Shown: piece by piece, positions 51,868 through 61,217 of the stretch
Numbering within the stretch: position 1 is the stretch's first letter
Layout: each line of letters starts with the position of its first letter
DNA from: Candidatus Vicinibacter affinis
GTDB taxonomy: Bacteria > Bacteroidota > Bacteroidia > Chitinophagales > Saprospiraceae
Assembly (NCBI GenBank): GCA_016714365.1
Contig: JADJNH010000005.1
Span: forward strand, 1-64,000
Reading direction: 5' to 3'
Length of the DNA: 64,000 nt
Program-made: the position numbers and the translations under genes
The notes under the pieces: model-generated
Databases searched by the model: none
Told to the model about the DNA's origin: nothing
What the model saw: only the letters and a program-made list of their open reading frames with translations

Positions 51868-53301
51868 ATGGATCGCGTACGGATCAGTGAAGTATTGGAG
51901 CAGGATGGACAGGGTCAGGAAGTCAGTGTCATGGGATGGGTCAGAACCTTCCGCAGCAATCGTTTTGTCGCCCTGAATGATGGTTCTACCATCAACAACC
52001 TCCAGGTGGTGGTTGATTTTGAGCAGTTTGACGAATCGCTGTTGAAAAGGGTAACCATCGGTGCAGCCATCCATGCTACCGGCCTGCTGGTAGCCTCACA
52101 AGGCTCAGGACAAAAAGTGGAATTGCAGTGTAAATCCTTGTCCATCTTTGGTGACTCGGATCCTGCCGCTTACCCCCTGCAGCCTAAAAAACACAGTCTC
52201 GAATTCCTACGTCAGATCGCACATCTGCGCTTTAGAACAAATACTTTTGGCGCGATTTTTAGAATCCGTCACCACATCGCATTTGCCATCCACGAATTTT
52301 TTAACCAACGTGGATTCTATTATCTACATACACCCATCATTACCGCTTCTGATGCTGAAGGGGCAGGCGAAATGTTCAAAGTCACCACTTTAGACCTGGA
52401 CAAATTGCCACGGGATGAACAGAACCAGATCGACTTCAAAGAAGACTTCTTTGGTCGCGCATCAAATCTCACCGTTTCCGGTCAGTTAGAAGCCGAACTG
52501 GCAGCCATGGCTCTATCACAAGTCTATACTTTTGGACCGACCTTCCGGGCTGAAAATTCCAATACCCCAAGACACCTCGCTGAATTCTGGATGATCGAAC
52601 CGGAAGTGGCCTTTGCTGATCTGAACAGCAACATGGACCTGGCAGAAGCTTTGCTAAAATACGTCATCAAAAAAATTCTCGCAGATTGCGTCGATGATCT
52701 TAAATTCCTGAACGACCGCGAGCTGGAAGACGAAAAACAAAAACCTCAGGCAGAACGCAATGAAATGAATCTGCTCGACCGGCTAAAATTCGTCGTGGAC
52801 AATGATTTCGTTCGCCTTACCTATACAGAAGCAATCGACATCCTTCAAAATTCTACCCCCAACAAAAAAGGTAAGTTCAAATTTCCGGTGGAAAAATGGG
52901 GGACTGACCTACAGTCCGAACACGAACGTTTCCTGGTAGAAAAGCATTTTAAAAAACCGGTCATCCTGATCAATTATCCGAAGGAAATTAAAGCCTTCTA
53001 CATGCGCCAGAACGACGATGGAAAAACGGTAGCCGCCATGGACATTCTGTTCCCCGGCATTGGCGAAATCGTTGGTGGATCTCAACGAGAAGAGCGCTTG
53101 GATAAACTCACGGAAAGAATGAATGAAATGCACATTCCCACCGAGGAAATGTACTGGTACCTCGATACCCGCAGATATGGGGCCTGCCCGCATGCGGGCT
53201 TTGGGCTGGGTTTTGAACGACTGGTTTTGTTTATGACCGGCATGACCAATATCCGCGACGTCATCCCTTTCCCACGCTTCCCGGGTAATGCAGAATTTTA
53301 A
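51868..53301 (+). CDS. asnS: Asparaginyl-tRNA synthetase
   Basis: 477 residues, the normal AsnRS length. An N-terminal OB-fold binds the anticodon (VSVMGWVRTFRSNRFVALND). The class II core has motif 1 around HHIAFAIHEFFNQRGFYYLH, motif 2 FRAENSNTPRHLAEFWMIE and motif 3 GFGLGFERLVLFMTG. AsnRS rather than AspRS is indicated by length and by AEFWMIEPE in motif 2. It charges tRNA-Asn with asparagine in the cytoplasm. The skp-like gene follows 20 bases downstream on the same strand. Confidence 0.93.
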   Translation: MDRVRISEVLEQDGQGQEVSVMGWVRTFRSNRFVALNDGSTINNLQVVVDFEQFDESLLKRVTIGAAIHATGLLVASQGSGQKVELQCKSLSIFGDSDPAAYPLQPKKHSLEFLRQIAHLRFRTNTFGAIFRIRHHIAFAIHEFFNQRGFYYLHTPIITASDAEGAGEMFKVTTLDLDKLPRDEQNQIDFKEDFFGRASNLTVSGQLEAELAAMALSQVYTFGPTFRAENSNTPRHLAEFWMIEPEVAFADLNSNMDLAEALLKYVIKKILADCVDDLKFLNDRELEDEKQKPQAERNEMNLLDRLKFVVDNDFVRLTYTEAIDILQNSTPNKKGKFKFPVEKWGTDLQSEHERFLVEKHFKKPVILINYPKEIKAFYMRQNDDGKTVAAMDILFPGIGEIVGGSQREERLDKLTERMNEMHIPTEEMYWYLDTRRYGACPHAGFGLGFERLVLFMTGMTNIRDVIPFPRFPGNAEF

Positions 53302-53321
53302 TCTCATCAGAAAATCAACAT

Positions 53322-53924
53322 ATGAAAAACTTAAGCTGGATCCTACACGCCGTCTCTTTAATCGCCATCATTTATTTATTGACTCAAAACAATAAATTAA
53401 AAAATAATTCCACCGCAGCATCTTCAACTACCACAGCCAGTTCATCTGGCACGACTTCATCCGATGCTGATTATCCTATTGCTTATTTTTATTCTGATTC
53501 TCTGCTCAGCCAGTTGAGTTTTTTCAAAGAGGGCGAACAGTCTTTTAAGAAAAAACAGGAAAACATGATGGCTGAATTAAAAAATAAAGAGGGCGGCCTT
53601 CAGCGCGAATTCCAGAAACTCCAGGAAAATGCCCCTAACATGACCCGCAAAGAACTGGAAGCCGGCCAGCAGAAACTTGCGAAAATGGAGCAGGAACTCA
53701 TGATGCGCAAAGAAAATATGGGTGCCCAATTTGCCGAAGAAACTGCCGAATTCAACGATAAACTACACGCCAAAATCACCTCCTACCTCCAGGAATTGAA
53801 CGCCAATAAAAAATACAAATTTGTCTTCTCCGTCGCACGCGAAGGCAACATTTTCTACGCCGACTCTGCACTGGACATCACACCCACCATGGTCCAGGCG
53901 CTGAATGAAAAATATGGAAAATGA
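53322..53924 (+). CDS. Skp/OmpH-family periplasmic chaperone-like protein
   Basis: 200 residues. An N-terminal signal/anchor (ILHAVSLIAIIYLLT) is followed by a Ser/Thr-rich linker, and then a long coiled coil (QSFKKKQENMMAELKNKEGG, REFQKLQENAPNMTRKELE) and a C-terminal KYKFVFSVAREGNIFYAD strand, as in Skp. Skp trimers hold unfolded outer-membrane proteins during transit. The Ser/Thr linker between anchor and coil is unusual for Skp and suggests it stays tethered to the inner membrane. Probably cotranscribed with asnS. Confidence 0.8.
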   Translation: MKNLSWILHAVSLIAIIYLLTQNNKLKNNSTAASSTTTASSSGTTSSDADYPIAYFYSDSLLSQLSFFKEGEQSFKKKQENMMAELKNKEGGLQREFQKLQENAPNMTRKELEAGQQKLAKMEQELMMRKENMGAQFAEETAEFNDKLHAKITSYLQELNANKKYKFVFSVAREGNIFYADSALDITPTMVQALNEKYGK

Positions 53925-54150
53925 GTTAATTAGCTAATGAGTTAATTAGCTAATTAGCTAATTGAACTTATTCAAAACTGGAATGATTCACTAGTTTGAA
54001 TCATTCCTATAATCAGATGAGAAAGGACTTTAACTAATGAGCTCATAAGCTCATTTGAACAAGTGATAAAAATCGATGGATTCACATATGTGAATCCATC
54101 GAAAAACCAAATGAAAAGGCCATTAACCCATTAACTAATTAACTCATTAG
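53925..54150. repeat. Cluster of palindromes and TTAGCTAA repeats
   Basis: Repeated TTAATTAGCTAA units (53933-53963, again 54130-54155) surround three palindromes: GGAATGATTCA/TGAATCATTCC (53980-54007), ATGAGCT/AGCTCAT (near 54040) and a perfect 30-mer with half-site TCGATGGATTCACAT (54073-54102). No gene lies in 53925-54306. Confidence 0.7.
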
Positions 54151-54306
54151 CTAATTACCCATCCTGCCTTTTTGTCCACATCCCACCACTAATTTCAGCC
54201 ATATTGTCATATAATTTTATTGAAATTCTGCCAGATTGATCAATTTTCGGCATTGGTACGTCCTTTGATCCATGATTTCCATTATTAACTTTAAAATCTA
54301 TAAATC

Positions 54307-54711
54307 ATGTGGACCAATAGCATCCAATTCAAAAATCCTCAAAACTGTGTAAGACCATCCGACTATTTACCTAAAGTAAAGATCAGCCAGGAGGGCATGG
54401 AATTTATTCCGGTGAATATTCTGGAGAATCCAAGCCAATATATGCTGAGATTTAATCTGGCGGGATATGACAAATCAGAAATAAAAATCAAAACAGAAGA
54501 CAATCTGATTACCATCTCTACGCATCCTGCAGAAAATACCAATGCAGACAAAATCAGATTGAGTGAGTTCAAGAAAATGGAAATGAAGAGAAATGTCAGG
54601 ATTCCTGTGGACGTCGTGAAAGAATCCATTCAGGCGAAGTATGAAAACGGAATACTGGAGATCATCATGCCCAAAAATGAGAATCTGAATAAAAGCATCA
54701 ACATTGAATAA
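54307..54711 (+). CDS. Hsp20-family small heat shock protein
   Basis: 134 residues with an alpha-crystallin domain: PSQYMLRFNLAGYDKSEIKI (strands 2-4), DNLITISTHPAE, and the closing KYENGILEIIMPKNEN, with an A/G-x-L-like NGILEI signature. These proteins bind unfolding clients without ATP. 20 bases upstream of a second Hsp20 gene. The N-terminal arm is short and lacks the usual aromatic-rich motif. Confidence 0.85.
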   Translation: MWTNSIQFKNPQNCVRPSDYLPKVKISQEGMEFIPVNILENPSQYMLRFNLAGYDKSEIKIKTEDNLITISTHPAENTNADKIRLSEFKKMEMKRNVRIPVDVVKESIQAKYENGILEIIMPKNENLNKSINIE

Positions 54712-54731
54712 TTATAAAAATAAATAAAATT

Positions 54732-55172
54732 ATGAAACGTAATTTTTTCTATCCGATCACACCCATGGCCAACCAAATCGGCACCATGGTAGAAGATTTA
54801 TTAAACAATGGTTTAAATGATTTTTTTGGTGGACAGGCTTTTCAATCCACGGTTCCTGCGGTAAACGTGAGTGAAAACGAAAATTCATTTATTGTTGAGG
54901 TCGCAGCTCCGGGACTTAAAAAAGAAGATTTCAAAGTATCTGTTGAAAAAGGATATTTGAACATCTCTACCAGTCAGGAAAAAGAAACCGAAGAGACAAA
55001 AGAAAATTATACCAGAAAGGAATTCAGCTACAGCAAATTCTCCAGAGCATTCAAATTGCCTGAGCATGCTGATGCAGCTAAAATTTCCGGCAGCTACAAC
55101 AACGGGGTGTTAAAACTAACCATTGAGAAGAAAGTAGCCATCAAAGATGAGAAAACCATCGAAATTCAATAA
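54732..55172 (+). CDS. Hsp20-family small heat shock protein
   Basis: 146 residues of the IbpA/HSP16 type: N-terminal arm MKRNFFYPITPMANQIGTMV, crystallin domain with FIVEVAAPGLKKEDFKVSVE and LNISTSQEKETEET, FSRAFKLPEHADAAKISGSY, and the signature NNGVLKLTIEKK. Paired with the diverged Hsp20 just upstream. Two paralogues in tandem suggest co-assembly. A T-rich stretch after a hairpin (GACCGCG...GCGGTC, about 55233-55260) is a good intrinsic terminator. Confidence 0.88.
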   Translation: MKRNFFYPITPMANQIGTMVEDLLNNGLNDFFGGQAFQSTVPAVNVSENENSFIVEVAAPGLKKEDFKVSVEKGYLNISTSQEKETEETKENYTRKEFSYSKFSRAFKLPEHADAAKISGSYNNGVLKLTIEKKVAIKDEKTIEIQ

Positions 55173-55232
55173 AAGACAGTAATTGTTTTCGTAGTTAATT
55201 GTTCTAAAGTTCAGGGTTAATTTTTGAAGAGA

Positions 55233-55260
55233 AGACCGCGTCGCAAGATGCGGTCTTTTT
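55233..55260 (+). terminator. Terminator after the Hsp20 pair
   Basis: GACCGCGTCGCAAGATGCGGTC forms a GC-rich stem, followed by TTTTT. It is 60 bases downstream of the second Hsp20 stop. Confidence 0.7.
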
Positions 55261-55379
55261 AATTCTAAAAAACAGGAAATAATTTATTTAGAAATATTTT
55301 TGAATCCTGTTGATTAAGCGTAATTCAGAGTCAGGTAAATTTTATGGGGATTAATTAGAAATTAAACATCTTTAATAAT

Positions 55380-55612
55380 TGGGTGACTGACCGATTTCCG
55401 CAATGCGGAATGAAGCACGACAGTGCTTCAAGGGAAGGAACCGCGAAAGCGGCTAACGAGAAAATTAGAGAATTAGAGAATTTGAAAATTAGCTAATGGA
55501 TGACTGAACGATTTCCGCAAAGCGGAATGAAGCACGACAGTGCTTCACGTGAAGGAACCGCGAAAGCGGCATGAGGAAATGCTTGCATTTACGGAACAGC
55601 GAAAGCTGAAAT
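55380..55612. repeat. Multi-hairpin intergenic repeat
   Basis: Chained small hairpins, present twice here: GATTTCCGC-AATG-GCGGAA-like, GAAGCAC-gac-AGTGCTTC, CCGC-gaaa-GCGG, plus CAGC-gaaa-GCTG, linked by AATTAGAGAATTAG strings. The same modules recur near 62720-62800. No gene lies in 55261-55659. Confidence 0.75.
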
Positions 55613-55659
55613 TCTTTGACTTGGAATAGAAATTCTAATGCTTAATATGGGTTATATAT

Positions 55660-56979
55660 TTATTTTGGAGAACTTAACTTGTCCGAAAGTTTACCGGACA
55701 AATAATCAACTTGTAATTTAGCCAACATAGATTCATACAAGGCGTCCTGCATTTTGGCAGCAATGTCTATGATGTCAAACTGCACTTGAGAGAATTCTAA
55801 ACTGGTGATAGTGGCAAGCCTGAATTTTTCTTTGATGACTTCTAAATTTTCTTTGGCCAACTCCATTCTGGATTGCTCCAGTTCGTAAATTTTTAAACTT
55901 TGTGCAGCTTTTCTGGTGTTCAACTGTATCTCATAATCAGTATTGCTGGCCCACATTTCTTTTTGTAAAGCAAGCGACTGTAGGGAATAATCGAGTGCTT
56001 TGGATGATTTGCTGATGCGTCTCCCATCAAAAAGTGGAACGGAAATTTGCAATTGCGCGATGGGACCATAGTTCAACGAAAACAAATTGAATCCTGCCTG
56101 ATTTTCTGTTCTGTTAAAATTATAGGCACCAAGAAAATTTAAAGACGGAATTCTCTCTGCCAACAATTCTCTTTTAGCAAAATTGTTGACCAACATTTGC
56201 TCATTTAAAATTCTTAGCTGTGGATGTTGATCATAATTCAAATTAATTCCTACCGCAGAAATATTTTCTCTCCCCGAAATGGTGTCAGTCAATTTTGGAA
56301 AAGCAATTTGCTTCTCCTGCATCAAATAAAAAAGTCGGGCATAAGCATCCCGCACATCGTCCTCTTGTTTGCTGAAAATAATCTGCAATTCCTGTAAATC
56401 CAATTTAGCTTTTAGGAGATCTGACTTGCCGGTGCGTCCCAGCTTAAATTTCTTTTCTTCCAGATCAACTCGGTCTCTTGACACTTCAATTTGCTCAAGG
56501 GTCACTAAACTCAAATTTTGCAACCTGATGACATTGTAGTAAGCAGCAGAAACATCGTATACCAAAGAGAGAATTTCTGATTCAATATTCAACTGACCTA
56601 TACGCTCTATTACCTCCAACCGATCTTTGGTCGCATACAATTTAAATCCATTGAAGAGATTCCAGTTGAGCTGCACATTGGCATTGATGACTTCTGAGAG
56701 GGCATTATTCCGTTTGATTTCAGTACCGTTCACCAACTTTTGTTCCAGACTATTGCTGGAGAAGGAAGGGTTTGCGTTGAATCTCAATTCCGGATAGGCT
56801 CCTGCGTTGGTCCAGTTGTTGTTGTGCGCCGCCAAAGCAGCATCATTTTTTGCAATTAGCACACCATAATTTTTACTGACGGCCACCTGTAATGCTTCAG
56901 ATAAACTCAGACTGCCCTCCTGAGCAACGGCTGCTTGAAGAATAGTAAAAGCGCAAATAACTATTTTAAACTTCTTCAT
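55660..56979 (-). CDS. TolC-family outer membrane efflux protein
   Basis: 439 residues. A signal peptide (FKIVICAFTILQAAVAQ) is followed by SLSLSEALQVAVSKNYGVLI and two helical-hairpin repeats typical of OEP (VDLEEKKFKLGRTGKSDLLK, then LEVIKEKFRLATITSLEFSQ, both with the L..a...fe.G.is..e pattern). It forms the outer-membrane channel of the tripartite pump. It overlaps the RND gene by 14 bases and is the last gene of the operon. Confidence 0.88.
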   Translation of the reverse strand: MKKFKIVICAFTILQAAVAQEGSLSLSEALQVAVSKNYGVLIAKNDAALAAHNNNWTNAGAYPELRFNANPSFSSNSLEQKLVNGTEIKRNNALSEVINANVQLNWNLFNGFKLYATKDRLEVIERIGQLNIESEILSLVYDVSAAYYNVIRLQNLSLVTLEQIEVSRDRVDLEEKKFKLGRTGKSDLLKAKLDLQELQIIFSKQEDDVRDAYARLFYLMQEKQIAFPKLTDTISGRENISAVGINLNYDQHPQLRILNEQMLVNNFAKRELLAERIPSLNFLGAYNFNRTENQAGFNLFSLNYGPIAQLQISVPLFDGRRISKSSKALDYSLQSLALQKEMWASNTDYEIQLNTRKAAQSLKIYELEQSRMELAKENLEVIKEKFRLATITSLEFSQVQFDIIDIAAKMQDALYESMLAKLQVDYLSGKLSDKLSSPK

Positions 56980-59900
56980 CCTTTTGCTTCTTGGGTGATG
57001 ATAGAAATGTATACATCGCAGGAATCACAAATAAGGTCAGAACAAGTGCAAACAACAACCCGCCCATAATGACCACACCTAGTGGAATCCTGCTGGACGA
57101 AGCCGAACCAAAAGAGAACGCAAGCGGTGAAGCACCTAAGGCCATGGCCAAGGTGGTCATCAAAATTGGTCGGAGCCGTTCTTTGGATCCTTCAATCACT
57201 GAAGTCAATTTACTTTCTCCTTTCCTTCTTTTTTGATTGGAAAAATCAACGATCAGAATTCCATTTTTGGTCACCAGACCGATGAGCATGATCATTCCAA
57301 TCTGAGAAAAAATATTGATGGTTTGATCGGTTAACCAAAGAGATAACAGCGCGCCAAATATGGCCAACGGAACAGTAACCATGATGATGAAAGGATCGAC
57401 AAAACTTTCAAATTGTGCAGCAAGCACCAGAAAAATTAAAACCAACGCCAGTACAAATGCAAAACCAACGCTACCGGAACTTTCAGCAAAATCTCTGGAC
57501 GTGCCACTCAATGCTGTGGAATAGGAATTGTCCAGAATTTTATCTGCAATTTTTTTCATTTCTTCAATGCCTTCTCCAAGAGTAAAGCCCGGCGCAAGTC
57601 CTGCTGAAATGGTGGCAGATTTGTAACGGTTGAAATGATATATTGTCGGGGTGTTAATTCCTTCAGAAATGTCTACCAAATTGTCCAGACTGATGGAATT
57701 GCCATCCTTAGTGCGCACATAAAATGTCTTCAGATCGGAAGGGGCATCCCGAAAATTACGACTCACCTGACCAATGACCTGATATTGTCTGCCATTCATG
57801 GTAAAATATCCAAATCGCCTGTTGCTGAGTGCAAGCTGAAGGGTTTGGGCTACATCCTCCACACTCACACCAAGGTCTGAAGCCTTCAATCTGTCTACTT
57901 CTATCTTCAGTTCCGGTTTGTTGAATTTAAGATCTGAATCGATATTGATTAATTTAGGACTTTTGGCTGCCTCCTCCAGGAAGGTTGGCAGTACGGACTT
58001 TAACTTTTCAAAATTACTGTTCTGAATTACAAACTGTACTGGGAGGCCACTTCTTCTGCTGACGGAAATGGTTTGTTCCTGGATAGGGAAAGCCCGGCCT
58101 TCGCCTATCTTCGAGAGACTCTTGCTTACTCGCTGCACAATCTGATCCTGGCTGCTTTTTCGTTGGGACGGCTCTGTTAAAATTACCCTTACAAAACCGG
58201 TGTTGGCCGCTCCGGATCCTGTAAATCCGGGCGAGGTAACGGACAGGACTACTTCATGTTCCGGAACTGAGTCCATCATCAGCTGACTGAGCTTGTCCAC
58301 ATACTTATCCATACGGTCGTAAGAAGTACCTTCAGGGGCACTTACCTGAAGCCTGAACTGACCGCGGTCTTCCATTGGCGCCAGCTCGGATGGAATGGCA
58401 TTGAAAAAATAATAACTCCCTCCAAGACAAATAACCAATACGACAATTGCTATCCATCTGAATTTTAAAAAATTGGTAAGCAATCTACCATATCCATTTT
58501 CAAGTCCTCTGAAAAAAGGTTCGGTGACCCGATAAAACCAACCCGGTTCTGTGGATTTTCTGGAAGCATAAACGTTCAATACTGGCGTCAGTGTAAGACT
58601 CACAAAGGCCGATATCAGCACCGCTCCTGCCACTACCACCCCAAATTCTCTGAATAAACGACCTACAAATCCCTGAAGGAAAATAACCGGAATAAACACC
58701 ACCGCTAGGGTAATGGAAGTCGCAATTACTGCAAAATAAATTTCCGATGACCCCTCTCTGGCTGCCCTCATTTTGGACATGCCGGCCTCCATTTTTTTAA
58801 AGATATTCTCTGTTACGACAATGCCGTCATCCACCACTAAACCGGTCGCCAGAACAATGGCAAGAAGGGTTAATATATTGATGGAAAAACCAGCCAGATA
58901 CATGACAAAAAATGCGCCGATCAAAGAGACCGGGATGTCAATCAATGGCCTTATGGCAATGATCCAGTCCCTGAAGAAAAGAAAAACGATCAATATCACC
59001 AGTAGCAATGCGATCATTAGGGTTTCTTCTACTTCCAGGATGGCCTTTTTAACAAATTTGGCCTGATCCAGTGCCACATTAATTTCAAATTCTGCAGGTA
59101 AGGTGGCTTTGATTTGCTCGATTCTCTTGTAAAATTCATCAGATATGGCAACATAACTGGTTCCCGGTTGGGGCATTACAGCAATGGCAATCATGGGCAC
59201 TCCACTCTCTTTAAGAATAGTCTCTTCGTTTTCCGGTCCCAGTACTGCCTCTCCAATGTCTTTCAGTCTGATTTCCGAACCATTTACCGAACGGATCAGC
59301 AAATCATTAAATTCTTGCTCTGTCTGCAATTGACCGACAGTTTTTACGCTGAGTTCGGTTTGGTTTCCTGCTATTTTCCCAGAAGGAAGCTCTACGTGTT
59401 CCCGGCTCAGCGCTTGCTGCACATCCAGCGGAGTTAGGTTGTAGGCACTCAGTTTGACAGGATCCATCCAGATACGCATGGCGTAACGCTTTTCTCCCCA
59501 GATCATGATGTTGCTGACACCGGGAATTGTCTGTAGTCGTTCCACCAAATGGTTATATGCAAATTCTGTCAGTTCCAGAGGATTCCTGGAATTGCTTTTG
59601 ACCGTCATGGAGAGAATAGGCTCCCCACTGGCGTCCGCTTTGGTAACGGTTGGTGGGGCATCCAGATCATTAGGTAGATTTCTTACTGCCTGGGATACTT
59701 TATCTCTAACATCATTGGCTGCTTCTTCCAGATTTACACTCAACTCAAACTCTACCGTAATGTTGCTGTTGCCCTGACTGCTGAGGGAGGTGATGTTCTT
59801 GATTCCTGCAATGCCATTGATGGAATTCTCCAGTGGCTCAGTTATCTGGGATTCTACAATCTCTGCGTTCGCACCGGGATAAGAGGTTCTTACGGTGATG

Positions 59901-60031
59901 TTGGGAGGATCAATTGCGGGATAATCTCTTACCCCCAGACTCTTATAGCCAATGTATCCAAACAGGATAATGGCAAGATTCAGAACCACTGCCAGCACGG
60001 GGCGATTAAGGCTGAGGTGGGATAGATTCAT
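56966..60031 (-). CDS. RND-family (HAE1-like) efflux transporter
   Basis: About 1021 residues from ATG 60031 (MNLSHLSLNRPVLAVVLNLA), four bases after the adaptor stop. A longer start at 60067 would overlap the adaptor and is less likely. TM1 is followed by the porter domain, the proton-relay segment LATGLVVDDGIVVTENIFKK in TM4 (two Asp), GRLFREFGVVVAGAVLISAF, a second porter half, and TM10-12 with FSQIGMIMLIGLVTKNGILI. Exports hydrophobic compounds at the expense of the proton gradient, with the adaptor and TolC protein on either side. Confidence 0.9.
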   Translation of the reverse strand: MNLSHLSLNRPVLAVVLNLAIILFGYIGYKSLGVRDYPAIDPPNITVRTSYPGANAEIVESQITEPLENSINGIAGIKNITSLSSQGNSNITVEFELSVNLEEAANDVRDKVSQAVRNLPNDLDAPPTVTKADASGEPILSMTVKSNSRNPLELTEFAYNHLVERLQTIPGVSNIMIWGEKRYAMRIWMDPVKLSAYNLTPLDVQQALSREHVELPSGKIAGNQTELSVKTVGQLQTEQEFNDLLIRSVNGSEIRLKDIGEAVLGPENEETILKESGVPMIAIAVMPQPGTSYVAISDEFYKRIEQIKATLPAEFEINVALDQAKFVKKAILEVEETLMIALLLVILIVFLFFRDWIIAIRPLIDIPVSLIGAFFVMYLAGFSINILTLLAIVLATGLVVDDGIVVTENIFKKMEAGMSKMRAAREGSSEIYFAVIATSITLAVVFIPVIFLQGFVGRLFREFGVVVAGAVLISAFVSLTLTPVLNVYASRKSTEPGWFYRVTEPFFRGLENGYGRLLTNFLKFRWIAIVVLVICLGGSYYFFNAIPSELAPMEDRGQFRLQVSAPEGTSYDRMDKYVDKLSQLMMDSVPEHEVVLSVTSPGFTGSGAANTGFVRVILTEPSQRKSSQDQIVQRVSKSLSKIGEGRAFPIQEQTISVSRRSGLPVQFVIQNSNFEKLKSVLPTFLEEAAKSPKLINIDSDLKFNKPELKIEVDRLKASDLGVSVEDVAQTLQLALSNRRFGYFTMNGRQYQVIGQVSRNFRDAPSDLKTFYVRTKDGNSISLDNLVDISEGINTPTIYHFNRYKSATISAGLAPGFTLGEGIEEMKKIADKILDNSYSTALSGTSRDFAESSGSVGFAFVLALVLIFLVLAAQFESFVDPFIIMVTVPLAIFGALLSLWLTDQTINIFSQIGMIMLIGLVTKNGILIVDFSNQKRRKGESKLTSVIEGSKERLRPILMTTLAMALGASPLAFSFGSASSSRIPLGVVIMGGLLFALVLTLFVIPAMYTFLSSPKKQKDEEV

Positions 60032-60035
60032 CGGA

Positions 60036-61088
60036 TTAATTAATGGATTGTATTTTAGCCGGCGCACCAGGTTTCAGACCCATGATACCGGTAATCAACA
60101 AGGTGTCTCCTGCCTGAAGACCTGAGAGGATTTCTACCCTGGAAGAATCTCTGTAACCCAGGGAAACCACTTTAAACTCTACCAAACCATTTTTCAGGAT
60201 GGCCACTTTCTTATCTCTTGCCTGTGGTATGATACTCTGACTGGGTACCATGATGCTCTTGGTCTTATTTTGAAATGGCATACTGACCTCAGCAAAGAGT
60301 CCGGGTTTCAATCCATCAGCTTTACCCATTACCCTTGCTTGCACCTTCAAACTTCTAGTCTGCTGATCCATGGCAGATTCGGTGGATTCCAATTTTGCCT
60401 TATATACTTCCTTGGAATTTTGGCAGGTAAATTCTAAAACCTGTCCCAATGATATCTTACTGATGTATCGTTCCGGAATGGAAAACTGAACTTTCAATAG
60501 ATCTTCCTGACTGATCGAAACCAGGACATTGCTAGGTGTGCAATAGGCCCCCGGACTCATCATCCTCAAACCCAGGGTCCCTGAAAAAGGTGCCCTGATC
60601 TCAAATTTGCTCAACTCTGCTCTCAGAATATTCAAATCCGCCTGCAGGCTTTTGACTTCCAGCAGTGCCTGGTCATATTCCTGTTGACCTATGGCCTGGG
60701 CTTTTAACAATTGATTTTGTCTCTGCTCGGTGTTTTGCGCCATTTCCAATTGGACCTTGAGCTTAGACAGTCTTGCTCTCTGCTCGATGTTGTTTATTTT
60801 GGCAAGCAACTGGCCTTTTTTTACTTTTTGTCCATCCTTGAACAATACGGACTCAAGAATACCGGAAGTTTCTGTTCGGATGTCGGTCTGTTCATTGGGA
60901 ATCAGGCTACCCGGAATTCTCAATGACTCATCAAGCTGTTCCTCCTTTACGATGTAGGCATCCACCAACGAAGGCTTCTTGGGAGGTGGTCCGGTTGGCA
61001 CATTAGGTTTTTGTTCCTGTTTGCAGGAAACCATTATCAGGGCTAAGGAAAAGCCCGAAATTTTTATAAAATTGGACCGAAAAAACAT
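60036..61088 (-). CDS. RND efflux adaptor (membrane fusion protein)
   Basis: About 350 residues if started at ATG 61088 (MFFRSNFIKISGFSLALIMV). An upstream TTG at 61121 is less likely. A lipobox (LALIMVSC) anchors it. The lipoyl half-motifs (GILESVLFKDGQKVKKGQLL and FEIRAPFSGTLGLRMMSPGA) flank a coiled-coil hairpin (EMAQNTEQRQNQLLKAQAIG), followed by beta-barrel and membrane-proximal domains. It links the RND pump to TolC. It is the first gene of a three-gene minus-strand operon. No regulator is adjacent. Confidence 0.88.
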   Translation of the reverse strand: MFFRSNFIKISGFSLALIMVSCKQEQKPNVPTGPPPKKPSLVDAYIVKEEQLDESLRIPGSLIPNEQTDIRTETSGILESVLFKDGQKVKKGQLLAKINNIEQRARLSKLKVQLEMAQNTEQRQNQLLKAQAIGQQEYDQALLEVKSLQADLNILRAELSKFEIRAPFSGTLGLRMMSPGAYCTPSNVLVSISQEDLLKVQFSIPERYISKISLGQVLEFTCQNSKEVYKAKLESTESAMDQQTRSLKVQARVMGKADGLKPGLFAEVSMPFQNKTKSIMVPSQSIIPQARDKKVAILKNGLVEFKVVSLGYRDSSRVEILSGLQAGDTLLITGIMGLKPGAPAKIQSIN

Positions 61089-61217
61089 AGGCGACAAAAA
61101 TAAGAACAATGACTTTGTCAAAATGTTAAATCATCCCGGTGAATGATTTTTCAGTTGATTGATGTTCGGTCGATCAAATGCTGAGCAAAATTAAAGCGGT
61201 AGGTATTTTCAATTTCA

